From assembly GCF_964340395.1 (NCBI RefSeq), contig NC_135555.1, positions 18,379,115 through 18,443,114 of the forward strand: DNA of 64,000 nt, in the 5' to 3' direction. The translations under genes and the position numbers were made by a program. Within the stretch, counting starts at the first letter, position 1. Every line of letters begins with the position of its first letter. This document shows positions 48,107 through 60,343 of this stretch, piece after piece. Below the pieces are notes generated by a model. That model was not told where the DNA came from, ran no database searches, and worked only from the letters and a program-made list of their open reading frames with translations. Source of the stretch: Glandiceps talaboti. Its lineage: Eukaryota; Hemichordata; Enteropneusta; Spengelidae.

Positions 48107-49808
48107 TATGGATTTTAGGCTACAAATAGCCATGTTATACTGTAGAACAGGACAGTATGAATTCATGGCTACAAATAGCCATGCTATACTGTAGAACAGG
48201 ACAGTATGGATTCCAGGCTACAAATATAGCCATGCTATACTGTAGAACAGGACAGTATGGATTCTAGGCTACAAATAGCCATACTATACTGTAGAACAGG
48301 ACAGTATGGATTCCAGGCTACAAATAGCCATGTTATACTGTAGAACAGGACAGTATGGATTCTAGGCTACAAATAGCCATGTTATACTGTAGAACAGGAC
48401 AGTATGGATTCTAGGCTACAAATAGCCATGCTATACTGTAGAACAGGACAGTATGGATTCCAGGCTACAAATAGCCATGTTATACTGCAGAACAGGACAG
48501 TATGGATTCCAGGCTACAAATAGCCATGTTATACTGTAGAACAGGACAGTATGGATTCCAGGCTACAAATAGCCATGTTATACTGTACAACAGGACAGTA
48601 TGGATTCCAGGCTACAAATAGCCATGTTATACTGTACAACAGGACAGTATGGATTCCAGGCTACAAATAGCCATGTTATACTGTAGAACAGGACAGTATG
48701 AATTCATGGCTACAAATAGCCATGCTATACTGTAGAACAGGACAGTATGGATTCCAGGCTACAAATAGCCATGTTATACTGTAGAACAGGACAGTATGGA
48801 TTCCAGGCTACAAATAGCCATGTTATACTGTACAACAGGACAGTATGGATTCCAGGCTACAAATAGCCATGTTATACTGTACAACAGGACAGTATGGATT
48901 CCAGGCTACAAATAGCCATGTTATACTGTACAACAGGACAGTATGGATTCCAGGCTACAAATAGCCATGTTATACTGTAGAACAGGACAGTATGGATTCC
49001 AGGCTACAAATAGCCATGTTATACTGTAGAACAGGACAGTATGAATTCATGGCTACAAATAGCCATGCTATACTGTAGAACAGGACAGTATGGATTCTAG
49101 GCTACAAATAGCCATGTTATACTGTAGAACAGGACAGTATGGATTCCAGGCTACAAATAGCCATGCTATACTGTAGAACAGGACAGTATGAATTCCAGGC
49201 TACAAATAGCCATGCTATACTGTAGAACATGACAGTATGAATTCATGGCTACAAATAGCCATGCTATACTGTAGAACAGGACAGTATGGATTCTAGGCTA
49301 CAAATAGCCATGTTATACTGTAGAACAGGACAGTATGGATTCCAGGCTACAAATAGCCATGTTATACTGTAGAACAGGACAGTATGAATTCATGGCTACA
49401 AATAGCCATGCTATACTGTAGAACAGGACAGTATGGATTCTAGGCTACAAATAGCCATGTTATACTGTACAACAGGACAGTATGGATTCCAGGCTACAAC
49501 TAGCCATGTTATACTGTACAACAGGACAGTATGGATTCCAGGCTACAAATAGCCATGTTATACTGTAGAACAGGACAGTATGGATTCCAGGCTACAAATA
49601 GCCATGTTATACTGTAGAACAGGACAGTATGAATTCATGGCTACAAATAGCCATGCTATACTGTAGAACAGGACAGTATGGATTCTAGGCTACAAATAGC
49701 CATGTTATACTGTAGAACAGGACAGTATGGATTCCAGGCTACAAATAGCTATGCTACACTGTAGACCAGGACAGTATGGATTCCAGGCTACAAATAGCCA
49801 TGTTATAC
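48107..49808 (+). repeat. 49-bp satellite array (~35 copies) with two hairpins per unit
   Basis: About 1.7 kb of head-to-tail 49-bp units: 'ggctacaaatagccatgtta', 'tactgtagaacaggacagta', 'tggattcca'. Each unit contains two inverted repeats, GGCTA-caaa-TAGCC and TACTGT-agaacagg-ACAGTA. Variants segregate: 'gaattcatggc' versus 'gattccaggc' or 'gattctaggc', 'catgcta' versus 'catgtta', and 'gtagaac' versus 'gtacaac'. The gaattcatg variant recurs six times (near 48158, 48699, 49042, 49238, 49386, 49630), each followed by a 'gcta' unit, giving a loose higher-order order. Units are very similar, so the array is young. The last unit breaks off into an A-run. No coding frame. Confidence 0.98.
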
Positions 49809-50039
49809 AAAAAAAAAATGTTATAATAATAATACTAATAATAAAGTAGACTTATAGAGCCCCTAATCTCTGCAAGCATTATAATGTCATTTTTATATAA
49901 TATATATGAAACCCGGCTGAGAGCTGTTGCTAATTTGTTTTAGTTGATGTCATAATATATTGAAGTATATAAAACAAAAGTATTAAAGTACAAAAGACCT
50001 TAAAAGTTACAATAATGTGGTCCTGCATTAAAAAAGTCT

Positions 50040-50600
50040 CCATATACAAGTCTCAAAAAAAAAACTTGAACATCAATCGCAAAGTTTCATTCTCTAGTTA
50101 TCAATATCACATCAAATGCAAAAGGTCATTGATATATAAACTTTACAACTATGTTATTTGAATATCAGATTGTGATCTAGCATTATATTATACATTCATT
50201 GCCCTTCTTGCATGGAGGAGAGTACTCATGAATTAAAAAAAAACAAAAAAAAACCCAGCTGATTTGAAACCTACGATTCGTACGAAAAAAAACCCCACTG
50301 ACTTATTGTTAGCAACATATTGATAACACATCATGAAATGGCAGATTTGCCTTGCATTAATTGCATTCTTCGTATGGAAAAGAATATCTACTGTAAACTT
50401 TCAAAAAAAAAAAAAACCCCGTACATTTGAGACATATCATTGCATCAAATACAAAGGTCATGGGTTGTTATACGAAACTTAAATACAACTTTGACATGTC
50501 ACTTGCATGTCAGAAAATGACATTTAGCGTTAATTGCTTTCTTTACATGGAGAGGAGTCTCTACTAGTAAACTTCAAAAAAACACATGGTTTATTGAGAC
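50040..50600. repeat. ~170-bp degenerate tandem repeat, three copies
   Basis: Anchors 'ttgcccttcttgcatggagg', 'ttgcattcttcgtatggaaa' and 'ttgctttctttacatggaga' lie near 50199, 50358 and 50534. Each precedes 'agt.ct.ct...taaac' and an A-run followed by 'cc'. Non-coding. Confidence 0.75.
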
Positions 50601-51180
50601 GTGCTGCATGTGTATAATTCATAGGTGAATGATGACTATTTACCAGTGAAGAGCACCTCCGGTAATTGGAAAGGAAATAAAGTCTGGTTTGTTCCCACCT
50701 GAGCTAGCAACCACCAATCAGACATCATCTCTTAAAGTATTGTATACTACAGCTGACTCTTATCTCCACTAATGAGATTACAACTACATATAATTCATAA
50801 TGCATTTCACAACTCTTCATGGAAAATTACAATTTACGCACATTTCATGCCATAAAAGTAAGAGCCAGACTTAGTTAAGATTCACTTGGGACATTAATGA
50901 AGAACTTTCCCTTCACTAATGGACTCCTTCCAGAGTAGCCACCCTCAAGCTATGTACAGCAATGCCATTTAACAATTCCACATCCAAATTCTGAATTTCT
51001 GTTGAATAACATTCTGGTTTGCATGTTTCCATTCACATCACTTATCTTCATGCACACTCAAGTTTTTTCTAAAATGTTCGATATTCCAAGAAATGATCTC
51101 TGTCATCTGTTTAGCTTTGCTTGAGGTTACATGGTTTGATTGGTATCAGAAGTGACATGTTTCAAGGAAATATTTACGAT
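50601..51180. other. Non-coding stretch, no gene seen
   Basis: Sequence of moderate composition; no splice-bounded block was convincing. Confidence 0.4.
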
Positions 51181-51520
51181 ATTATTTCCCAATATTTTTT
51201 CTTTGTTCTGGCAAGGCAAATACGAGTAACCTAAGGGGTATTGTCACTATGAGTCGCAAGACGAGTAGTCCCAAAACCCTTTGCTCATGAGTATTTTCTG
51301 GCTGACTGAAGAAAAATATTGGAGAATTAATATAATTATACATCTTGAATCATAATTAATGAAAAATCGGGGAAAAGTAAATTGGTAATTTGAAACGTTT
51401 TAACTCCTATTTCGAGTTCGAGTGACGTAGGCGCGGGTTGGCGTGATGTAGAATGGCCAAGGTATATAATCCATATTTTCTGTTCAAACGCAATAACTTG
51501 GCTTGTGCATGGTATAATTT
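51180..51520 (-). repeat. Family C dispersed repeat, copy 3
   Basis: Reverse orientation relative to 43540-43875. It keeps the hairpin ends ('ccaatattttttctttgttc' with 'gactgaagaaaaatattgg') and the core 'gtcgcaagacgagtagt'. Its long flank (to about 51470) matches the left flank of copy 2 on the other strand. Confidence 0.8.
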
Positions 51521-54500
51521 TAATTTCATTTACCTCAATGTATCAAGAAAATCAGCAACCACTATTTTTTTTTAAACATGGGGGGAAAAATGAAAGTAAT
51601 TAGTTCCAGGTGTTGCATGCTTTTTGTTGTAGATTTTTGCAATTTCTATTACTGGTATTCTTAATAACCTGTTGAAAAATATTCCAAAAGTTTACAGAAA
51701 ATGGTTTGATCCTTCTAACTAACTAGCTAGCAGAATTACCCTGTTCACTAATGAAGGTGCAATATGCACTTCCTTGATGTCCATGTGTAAACAATGAGTA
51801 ATAAAACAGACAGTCCATATTAAACATTCTATTAACAAATTATTCAGGATGTGTGGGCTGACAGAGTTTGTTAACTTGTAGCTTATATAAGCTTCAGAAG
51901 CACATAAATAAAATCAGAAATTTTGTGAACAGTGTTATAGTTACACAGATTAAGAGATTTGATAAGTACATAAAGCTATCACCCATACAAACACAACAAA
52001 ATGCATACCGGTATTCTGTTCCTCTAAGGTCTATGTTTTTTTGAAGTAATGATCCAGAACGCAAAAATTAACACTGTTGTATTCTTAGGCAGTCTTTTTA
52101 GTAGATATTATAAAACCCTGTTGAACAACAACTGAAACATCATTCATGGGGCAGCTGTAGAAACTATGATCAACAACCATTGTTGCAAAGTACTTAAAGA
52201 CTTTGAAAAACTTTGAAAAGTAACTTTTGAAATAAAAAACGTAACAACGCTAAAAAGATATTGTCCTTGTATATACTCACACACATACACACACACACAG
52301 AGGAGGTAGTACATAACAGAAAGGTAAACCAGCGTGTAAAAATTCCTAGACTCACAAAGTAAGCAATCTGGATACCAGCTGTTGGCGAGTCACTTTTCTG
52401 CACGTTTCAGACATTCAGCTGACAAACATATATGTGCTGCTAAGTGCTATACATATGATCTGTGTCATCGGTGTGATCGTTGGAATTGAAATCGACAAAG
52501 ACAAAGACAAAACACAAGCAATGCAGACGACATATTAGGACTTTTTAATGTTTATAATGTACTAGTAAAAACAAGGTTTACGTCTATCGGCACTGAAGGT
52601 TGGACAATTACAACTCTGACCACTATAAGTATTCATACATTACTCATAGAGGGTAATTTCCTTGTAACAACTTCTCTATTTACACGGTCACTCCTACCTT
52701 TGTGCGTTTGTAAGAGGTCGCTCTTTAAGATTTCAGAGCGTTGACAAAAGGGAGTGCAATTCAATCACAGCGGTACATTCACGCTCACTGGAACAGGTAA
52801 ACAATGGGAGCTTTTCAATGAACTCCAAATGCTCTCCTCAAGCGATGGCATACTTTATATTTTGTAATTGGGTAAGGCCTTTTAAACAGCCATTATTAGC
52901 GACTAGATGGTTGATTTGCATCCGAATAGAAACCAATCCAGTTGAATTTCAAAGAGAGAAAGACAATAAGGCACTTCAAGTTGTACCTATGTAATCCTAC
53001 TGTACAAGCTGCCCAATACAATAGAAGCCTATAACAGTACGACACAGTCCATTGATTACTTGAAAACCATCTTAAGATAACAAATCAATTCTAAATTAAC
53101 ATGTGTGTGTGTGAGCGGATATTTTTTTCAGAAACTGAAGTTTCACAGCTCAATTCCAACCGTAAAAGCAGACAGATGTGATGTGTGCCACTCAGGCACA
53201 ACTCCAGAGGGCTTACTTCACATCATCTTACCGTAGAACATCGAAACTCATGAGTTCTATCTACTAAAAAGTACTTATTATTACTCAATGGTTGCCTGCA
53301 TGACACTGTCATTGTCCCAGGTATCATCCTTATTACAACGTCTAAGCCCTGTATACAAAATTGACCAGTGAAAGGTGAACTGCAGATCTCTCCTTGGGCT
53401 ATTCACAAAGACAAACAAAACCGGGCACAGCTCCGGATGTTAATTTCACCTCCTCTTTTCAACAAGTTGAATCAGACCTAACAAAGTTAGCTACCATTGA
53501 AAACGTCCTTCTATAAAACATCACTTGACAAACATAATTACCAACTAATTACAATTACTTCCTCAACTTGTTTAACATCACAATGTGTTCATTTAACCAT
53601 GTCATGAGACACTACTCCCCAGTTAATCTCACCAAAGTCTGTTAAATTTCAACTTCGTGTCTTGTCTCCTTTATATATGCATATATTTATCATCTCTGTC
53701 TCGGGTTTGTTCCCTAATGAATCTAACTGTTTGTCAAAATCGATACATCAATAATTTCATAATCCCTAACACATGGTTTCTACGAGCATGAGTTACTTGA
53801 ACGTGAATGGCCGCATCGTCTATAATTGCACTGCAACTGTTTTTACGGCCACCTGAATACTGGCTAGTGTATGAGCCAGTTCGCCAGTTCAGCAGATGGC
53901 AGTATACGTACAAGAGCGGTGTTAATGCATGCAGCTCCATCTGTCCTGCACCTGTGATGTGACTTTGTGAATAAAACATAGTCATTCAACTTGTACATGC
54001 ACATGCAATTGATTGTTCCATCCACTTCTGGGATCTAATAAAAATTGACTTAATAACGGCATAATACAAACCTTTTATTCTGTTTAACAAGAGTTTTGCA
54101 AACAGCTGTTATTGGAAGAACAAACAAACAGACAAAGTAATGTACACACACGCACACACATACAGACAGACAAACCATATCATATACTTATCAAGCAGTG
54201 CGTTATTTGATGAATGAATGAATGAATTGTTGAAAGATTTTGGATTATAAATAGTATTGTATTGAGAACAATTTTTTTAAATGACTTAAAAAAGAAAACG
54301 CCTGGTATGATCCAGATTTTCGATTAATTGGGGGGAAAAAATTATTTTCACAAAATGGAAAGAAGTAGGCAAGTATTATTAGTTTTTTTGAAAAAATATT
54401 CTTGATGAAATCAGAATCCTGAAAATAAAACCAACTACATCTAATTACCAATATACAAGTGATTATCTATTTTCCCTAATTTGTTATAATTTGACATGAA

Positions 54501-55200
54501 TACCTGGAGATTATACATTTGCATATATTTACATAAATTATCACTATGGCAACCATAGTACAGATTAGTCAGGTCACATTCAGGTCAATCAATTTTTAGT
54601 TTATCAACAGAAAACAAGGTTGTCATATAAATAAGAATTCATCAACTGTCAAAATAATTTGCATAAGGATTAAAAATAACCAACTACTTTTTTTTCCATG
54701 AATACACAAACTTGAAAGTATAATTTGAAATAAAATCTGCCCCAGTAATTTTTTTCATTTTGAACCGTATAAAGTCTACAACCCTAACTTTAGGGTATAT
54801 ATGAAAATAGATTTTTCTACGAGTCAAGGACTTTTCTAGGTAACGAAACAGTTTTTGAATTTGTAAATATGACAGGATAAAGTGTTGCTTCCTAAGTAAG
54901 ATCTTTAAAAAATATCTGGATGGTCTGCAAGAAAATACAGAGGGTTGAATTTTTAAGTTTGTTTCCTGGTACAAACAGTTCAAAATTTTGGTCGGTTTCA
55001 AAAATAAGATTTTTGAATTAATTTGAATTTAAAAAAAAACAACATACAGATTGAAGTTTGTTTCCCAGTTAAGCTCTTAAGAAAATTTTTGGCTTAGTGA
55101 AAAAGGAACTAAAATAGTACCGATACTTCACTTTCAGTAGTCTCAATAGTTTCTAAATGATGTTTGACAGATAGTTGAATCAGTACATGCAGGAGTTCAT
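51521..55200. other. Long stretch without recognised gene or young repeat
   Basis: Contains a short (CA)n tract at 52278-52299, a mixed CA/GACA tract at 54142-54175 and (TGAA)n at 54205-54226. Between 54690 and 55140 the sequence has vague internal repetition ('gtttgtttcctggt' and 'gtttgtttcccagt'). The 105-codon minus-strand frame there is AT-driven. Confidence 0.4.
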
Positions 55201-55579
55201 ATAAGTGGCACAAGCTCGGGTTTATAAGTTTTTTACTCAAAGTGAAAATAATAACCTTGATTAAACTAGTTTAAAATGATTTTAATGTCAATGCATGCCT
55301 TCTATGACATTACAATTGTCTTCTGGTGTTGTTCAAACAGTTTATTGCAACGTAGGGATTTCTTGAACATTTTTGATATGTATGATAAATTATGTCATCG
55401 GACCGTTTATATGTTATATAAAAATTTAGCATTGTTATAATATCTTGATGCCAGGTTTGACTTCACTTAACTGCAATTGATGGTTAAGTATGTTTCAGTA
55501 AATACAATACTGCGAGTACCTTGTAAACATGCATTAAAACTACGCCCAAACATGTGTCAACTCAGCTTGTGCCCCTTAT
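55201..55579. mobile_element. Family B element, copy 2
   Basis: Starts 'ataagtggcacaagctcggg' and ends 'ctcagcttgtgccccttat', inverted termini like those at 24491. Internal landmarks 'atgtcaatgcatg', 'gtatgataaattatgtcatc' and 'tggttaagtatgtttcagta' match copy 1 in order. It has an extra ~20 bp near 55420. Non-coding. Confidence 0.85.
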
Positions 55580-57990
55580 CTTGTCATTGGCCACTGTCTT
55601 TGATATGAACTTGACCTAGAGAGGGTTATGTTTGTTTTCCTTGGCAAGATCTTCAAACATTTATTGCTCGGCATTAAATGGGGCTTTCTGAAAATAGCAG
55701 TCCCTTTAACCTTCATTTCATTTCATTCCCTCAATCATAAATCATAGACCCTGGAGTCAGGTTCACAGTAAAAGACATAAAATATGGCTCCAAAAAATCA
55801 TGTGATAGCAAAATATAGACATTTTAGAATGGGCATTTTGAGTTGCATCTGAATACAGTAAGTATGTGATGGGGTCATACTGGACTTCTTCAAAACAAAT
55901 TCTTAAAGTCCGTTGATTATTTATCCATCTGCTGAGAGTGTTATTTTTATTTTATTTTGTGGTAACATTGAGAAAGAAATTAGGGTAGTATATTGCAGTG
56001 AACCTGAATATTTAGTCAAAAAGTTCATGAACTAAAAAAAAAAAAACTTTTTGTGATAAAAAGTCACGAAAAGTTCAGCCATCAATATGGAATATGTTCA
56101 TTTTCACTGCTGGAGATAGAAGCTCCTTCAAATTAGTGTTAAATCATAGCAGGAGACCAATTACCACCCCTGTCAGACAATTGACACCACATCAGAAAAG
56201 TCACTGCAATATTTCTACCATCTGTTTTTCATCATCACATAATATCCATATGGAGAAATCGACATTCAGATCTAGTTTTCAAGGTTGTATTATATTTTAT
56301 GTGATATTCAAACCTAGGCTATAACATGATTGAATAAACTTATATCTTTTATTCCCATAAAAAAAAGATGACATGAAAAATTCTTAACCTTTGAGAATTG
56401 AAAACTAATTTTTTCACAGTATGTTTTACTGAGAAGTCATACCTAAATATTAAAATGATGTTGTCACCAGCTGTAGACTTCACTTTAATCTAAAAACCAT
56501 CCCGGAGCTTGACATACGAGTACAAAAAAATGTGAAAAAAATGTGGTGAATCCATTTTTGTTCAAGTATTTTGAAGACATGGCAAAATATTGACACGACA
56601 GAATCAACAAGGTTTATGTCTTTACTTCCAGTTTAAAATAAAGTTAAAATACAGTGTAAATTTACAGAAAAACAAAAAATGCAAATTTGAATAATTTTTG
56701 CAAGTTATATGTTATTAACAAAAGAATGTGATTTCTAACCAAAATTTTGATTCTAATTCAGAAATAAGATTTAAGCATGTGATTCTCATCTAAAAACAAA
56801 GTAGAAATGAAAAAAAATGTACAGAAAATTTTTTTTGTCACTCGAATATTTTCAGCATGAAAAAGTTTGGTTTAAGGATATGTGCAAACAAAACCGTTTT
56901 TAAATCAGAATGTTGACACTTACTCAATAAAAAGTCCTATTTCTTTGATTTAATTCTAGAAAAATTTGAAATATGGCAGAAAGTATTATTCAGGAAAGAA
57001 CTTGTAATACTTGGATAGTTTTGGCGGGAACATGTCGAGAACTAAACAGCTTTGTGAAAACAAAATAATTATTTCCATCACAATACTATTGTAATCATTA
57101 TAAAATAAAGACAAAACTGAGAACACTAGTCTCAACAAAACCTTCGTACAAAGTTTTCAAAATTCTCACACACAATTTTGTTCTGCAGAAATCATTATCA
57201 CCCAAGTAAAGCACATTAATAATATGATCCAGAAATGACATAACAATGATTGCAATATCAATATCAGATTTCTGAAGAATATTTCACATCGTTGGCGATG
57301 ATTAAGTGGCAAGCAAAGATTTAGCGTTTTATATGTCTGTTTGTCCTAAACATAACACTGTTTTATAAAAGGGATAAGTGGAATTTTATGTGGAGTGAAA
57401 TATCATATGTATTCATACCACAAGTAACGTGATACGTCTAGAGGCATGGAGTCTGTGAGAAGACATTTGTGAAATCTATTTTGTTGCTATTTTGGTACAT
57501 GATTTTATTTAATACCATGTGTTGATGAGATTTTGATTAGGGTAGAAGAATTCTTCTACCTCTTGGGACACTCGGACGCAAGAGTTCTTTTTCTATCTTT
57601 TACAGTTGCTTTCACCACCCATATACATCGGTATTGATTAACACCACACATAATAATAGGAATTTAAATATAATGTTTGCTTTTTTTTTAAAGTGCTTTC
57701 CCACAGTGGCACAGACCTATAACAACACAATGACCCATTTTACTTTCTCAATTCCTTGTGGATCCACTGCAGTCTCTATAAGCACATAGGATTAAAGCAT
57801 TAACATTGCAACCTCTATCCTACCAGGTACCCAATTTATACAGCAGGGTTGACAGTGGTACTGTAGTGTTCCAAATCTTGTCCACGGATTTTAAGCAACA
57901 GCAAGGATCAAACCAAGCCAGCCACTCTAACCATTCACTCACTGACTTCACAAATACCCAATTCCTTGTACACATGTATATAGTTTATCA
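55580..57990. other. AT-rich non-coding stretch
   Basis: Short frames only. Faint internal repetition of A/T-rich phrases occurs from 56380 to 57060. No gene called. Confidence 0.4.
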
Positions 57991-57992
57991 GA

Positions 57993-58024
57993 CTACCTCA
58001 ATGTCTTGACTTTTAACACTGTCA
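57993..58024 (+). repeat. 32-bp direct repeat, left of foldback
   Basis: Begins 'ctacctcaatgtcttgactt' and ends 'aacactgtca'. It is identical over 32 bases to 58388-58419. Confidence 0.95.
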
Positions 58025-58028
58025 GGTA

Positions 58029-58368
58029 TACTTGTACAATAGTCTAGTTCCTATACAATGTTACGATTACTACGATCATTTCCACTCCTGTACATGGAAA
58101 GTCGTTATTCTGGCACAGGAAACTGTGCTACCCCTGACTGCGTTACGTTAGTTCCTTTTATAGACAATTGCTCATGAACCAAACTCCACCTCTCCAGTCT
58201 GCAACTATAATCACGTGGGGATGGGATAACATCATCACCTTTATATGAAGGCAGTTGGGAGTAGCACAGATTTATGTGTTAGAATAACGACTTTCCCTAT
58301 ACATGAGTGGAGATGATCGTAGCAATCGTAATGCATCATACAGGAACTATACTAACTTGTACAGAGAT
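58029..58368. mobile_element. Foldback element with ~110-bp inverted arms
   Basis: 58032-58140 pairs with the reverse complement of 58255-58365, for example 'ggaaagtcgttattctggca' against 'tagaataacgactttccct'. The spacer is ~115 bp. No coding capacity. It lies between two identical 32-bp direct repeats, too long for an ordinary target duplication. Confidence 0.85.
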
Positions 58369-58387
58369 ATATACATTTTATCGCAGG

Positions 58388-58419
58388 CTACCTCAATGTC
58401 TTGACTTTTAACACTGTCA
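58388..58419 (+). repeat. 32-bp direct repeat, right of foldback
   Basis: Identical partner of 57993-58024. The following 'tatatagtttat' also matches the sequence just before the left copy. Confidence 0.95.
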
Positions 58420-58817
58420 TCGTATAGGTATATAGTTTATTGGACTAGATGACAGTTTTGTGATTCAAATCGACAATTAATACCCTGGAGTTTATACTAG
58501 TTTCTGGTAACATGTGCACAGATGTGCTAGTTTCCTGCTTCATTAAACTAGCCGATGGTGGCCAGTCTGTAAATCTCTAGATGATACATATGGACTTGTA
58601 ATTTATAATTTTTGTATCTCATTCTGGGATGTGCCATCTGTGATGTTTATATCTCTGTTGGTGTGTGCAGTTAAAAAAAGTCATGACTTTGAAGTTAATG
58701 AACTCACCAGTTCCATTTGTTTATCACCACTGAGCCAATGTGTCTAGAAATTCTCTTACAATAAAAGATCGTTTTATATGCTACAATATGATCAAAGGCT
58801 TGATGCATGCAGCCCTA

Positions 58818-59125
58818 CGTGTACCAATCATATATGTAGTTTACAAACACAAGGGGGTCGTCCTCAGCCTGCAAATGCTATTAAATTACGTATCAAGACG
58901 AGTGAGATTTGTATGTGCGAATCATATATGTAGTTTTACAGGGGGGGGTGTCATCCTCGACTGCAAATGCTATTAAATTACGTATCAAGATGGGCGAGAT
59001 GTGTGTGTATGTATGTGTGCGTGTGTGTGTGTGCATGCATGCATGCGTGCATGCGTGCATGTATGTGTGTCATTTTATAGGAGATTTCGTCTTATAAACT
59101 TGCAAATGATGTATCAAGATCAGTG
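58818..59125 (+). repeat. ~95-bp tandem repeat (2+ copies) with TG/CATG tract
   Basis: Copies start 'aatcatatatgtagttta' near 58827 and 58920, and share 'ctgcaaatgctattaaatta' and 'cgtatcaaga.g.g.gagat'. A third, diverged part ('tgcaaatgatgtatcaagat') follows at 59100. A (TG)n/(CATG)n tract lies at 58998-59070 between copies two and three. Confidence 0.85.
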
Positions 59126-60000
59126 ACACTGAGATAGACACAATAAAGATAACATCCTTTACACAGTGTCTGCTCTGTATTTTGTTAATGGTGACAAAAC
59201 AAATTAAATAAAAATGTAACAAAATAAATAAATACTTTTTTTTTTAAAATTTATCTTAATCAATAGTGTAACTTATAAATATATAATACACAAAAAAATG
59301 CAATATTTCCTACTCTCATTAATAATGTTTTTTTTCTCCACAATCTGGTTAAAATCTGATGTGGTGAATATTGCTCACTTGTTTCAGTTACGGCTATGTC
59401 ATTTGTTTATTGTCATTTGTTTTTTATTTTGTTGTTCTGGGAAAGATCACTGCCTTCCTACATTTAGGCGATCACTCCCCAACTATCCAAGGAGATAACG
59501 AATTGAAAACAACAAATAAAGAAATTACACTGAAATCAGCACATCAGATTATAATCAGATTGCATGCTCCACTAAATTATACAATTAGTCATTAAATCTA
59601 ACAAAAGAGTTTCAAAAAAATTGTTTCAGTTTCCTTAACTAAGTGTGTATGATTTACTTGAAAAATTATCTATGGTTACAATTTGATGGGTACTGGAAAC
59701 AAAACTTGTATGATTACTCTGGATAGATTTGACCTGCTTTGATAACACCTAAGCAACCTATCTGGTACAGTATCCATCATGACAGAATACTGACTTGACT
59801 TCTAAATGGTTATATTATCAGGACTTCTTAATAATACAAAATTTCACAATTTCATAGTCCATATATTGAAATGTAGATTAGACAAACGAATGTACAGGTA
59901 TCTGGTATTTAGGGTTTCCCTCGTTGTTCTGTGAAAGGTCTGCTGTTAACGTGTGATTGGAAGCGACAACAACAATTTGTATATCAATCAACAGAGGCAT
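59126..60000. other. AT-rich non-coding stretch
   Basis: No gene or repeat recognised. Short plus-strand frames at 59298 and 59371 lack motifs. Confidence 0.4.
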
Positions 60001-60002
60001 AC

Positions 60003-60124
60003 TCTGTTGTCTTTTCAGCTATTAGTATTAAAGGTCCATTCCAATGACTGCTGCTGCTGTCAATTCCAAATAAATCAGGTGGGAAGACTCCAATCACAGA
60101 TTGTCCAAAGATAGAGGCATATAG
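60003..60124 (-). CDS. Weak candidate exon (unidentified)
   Basis: On the minus strand, 'caaattttgtgcag'-like sequence precedes LYASIFGQSVIGVFPPDLFG then a Ser-rich turn and HWNGPLILIAEKTT, ending at 'aga|gtatgc'. Only this frame is open (phase 0 in, 2 out). It lies 220 bp downstream of the stronger block 60344-60473, but the exit phase there is 1, so the two cannot be adjacent exons as drawn. Either one is wrong or a small exon is missing. Confidence 0.28.
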
Positions 60125-60233
60125 CTGCACAAAATGTGAATTAATACTAGTACACAACACATGTGCATTCATTTATAAAGTGATATTGGACGGGGAAGGA
60201 GTGGTTAATTAGTACTGCATTGCCATATACATG

Positions 60234-60261
60234 ACAAGACAAGACAAGACAAGACAAGACA
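60234..60261. repeat. (ACAAG)n microsatellite
   Basis: Five perfect pentanucleotide repeats. Confidence 0.95.
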
Positions 60262-60343
60262 ATGTTTCTACACGTACACGTACATGCTGCATGCAGGTAA
60301 CCTAAAGGTGCATCTTTTACAGAAAATAAGCGACTTTCCATAC

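Noticed and set aside
48107-49808. CRISPR-like array
   Set aside because: The 49-bp units are contiguous with no unique spacers, no cas genes are present, and the context is eukaryotic.
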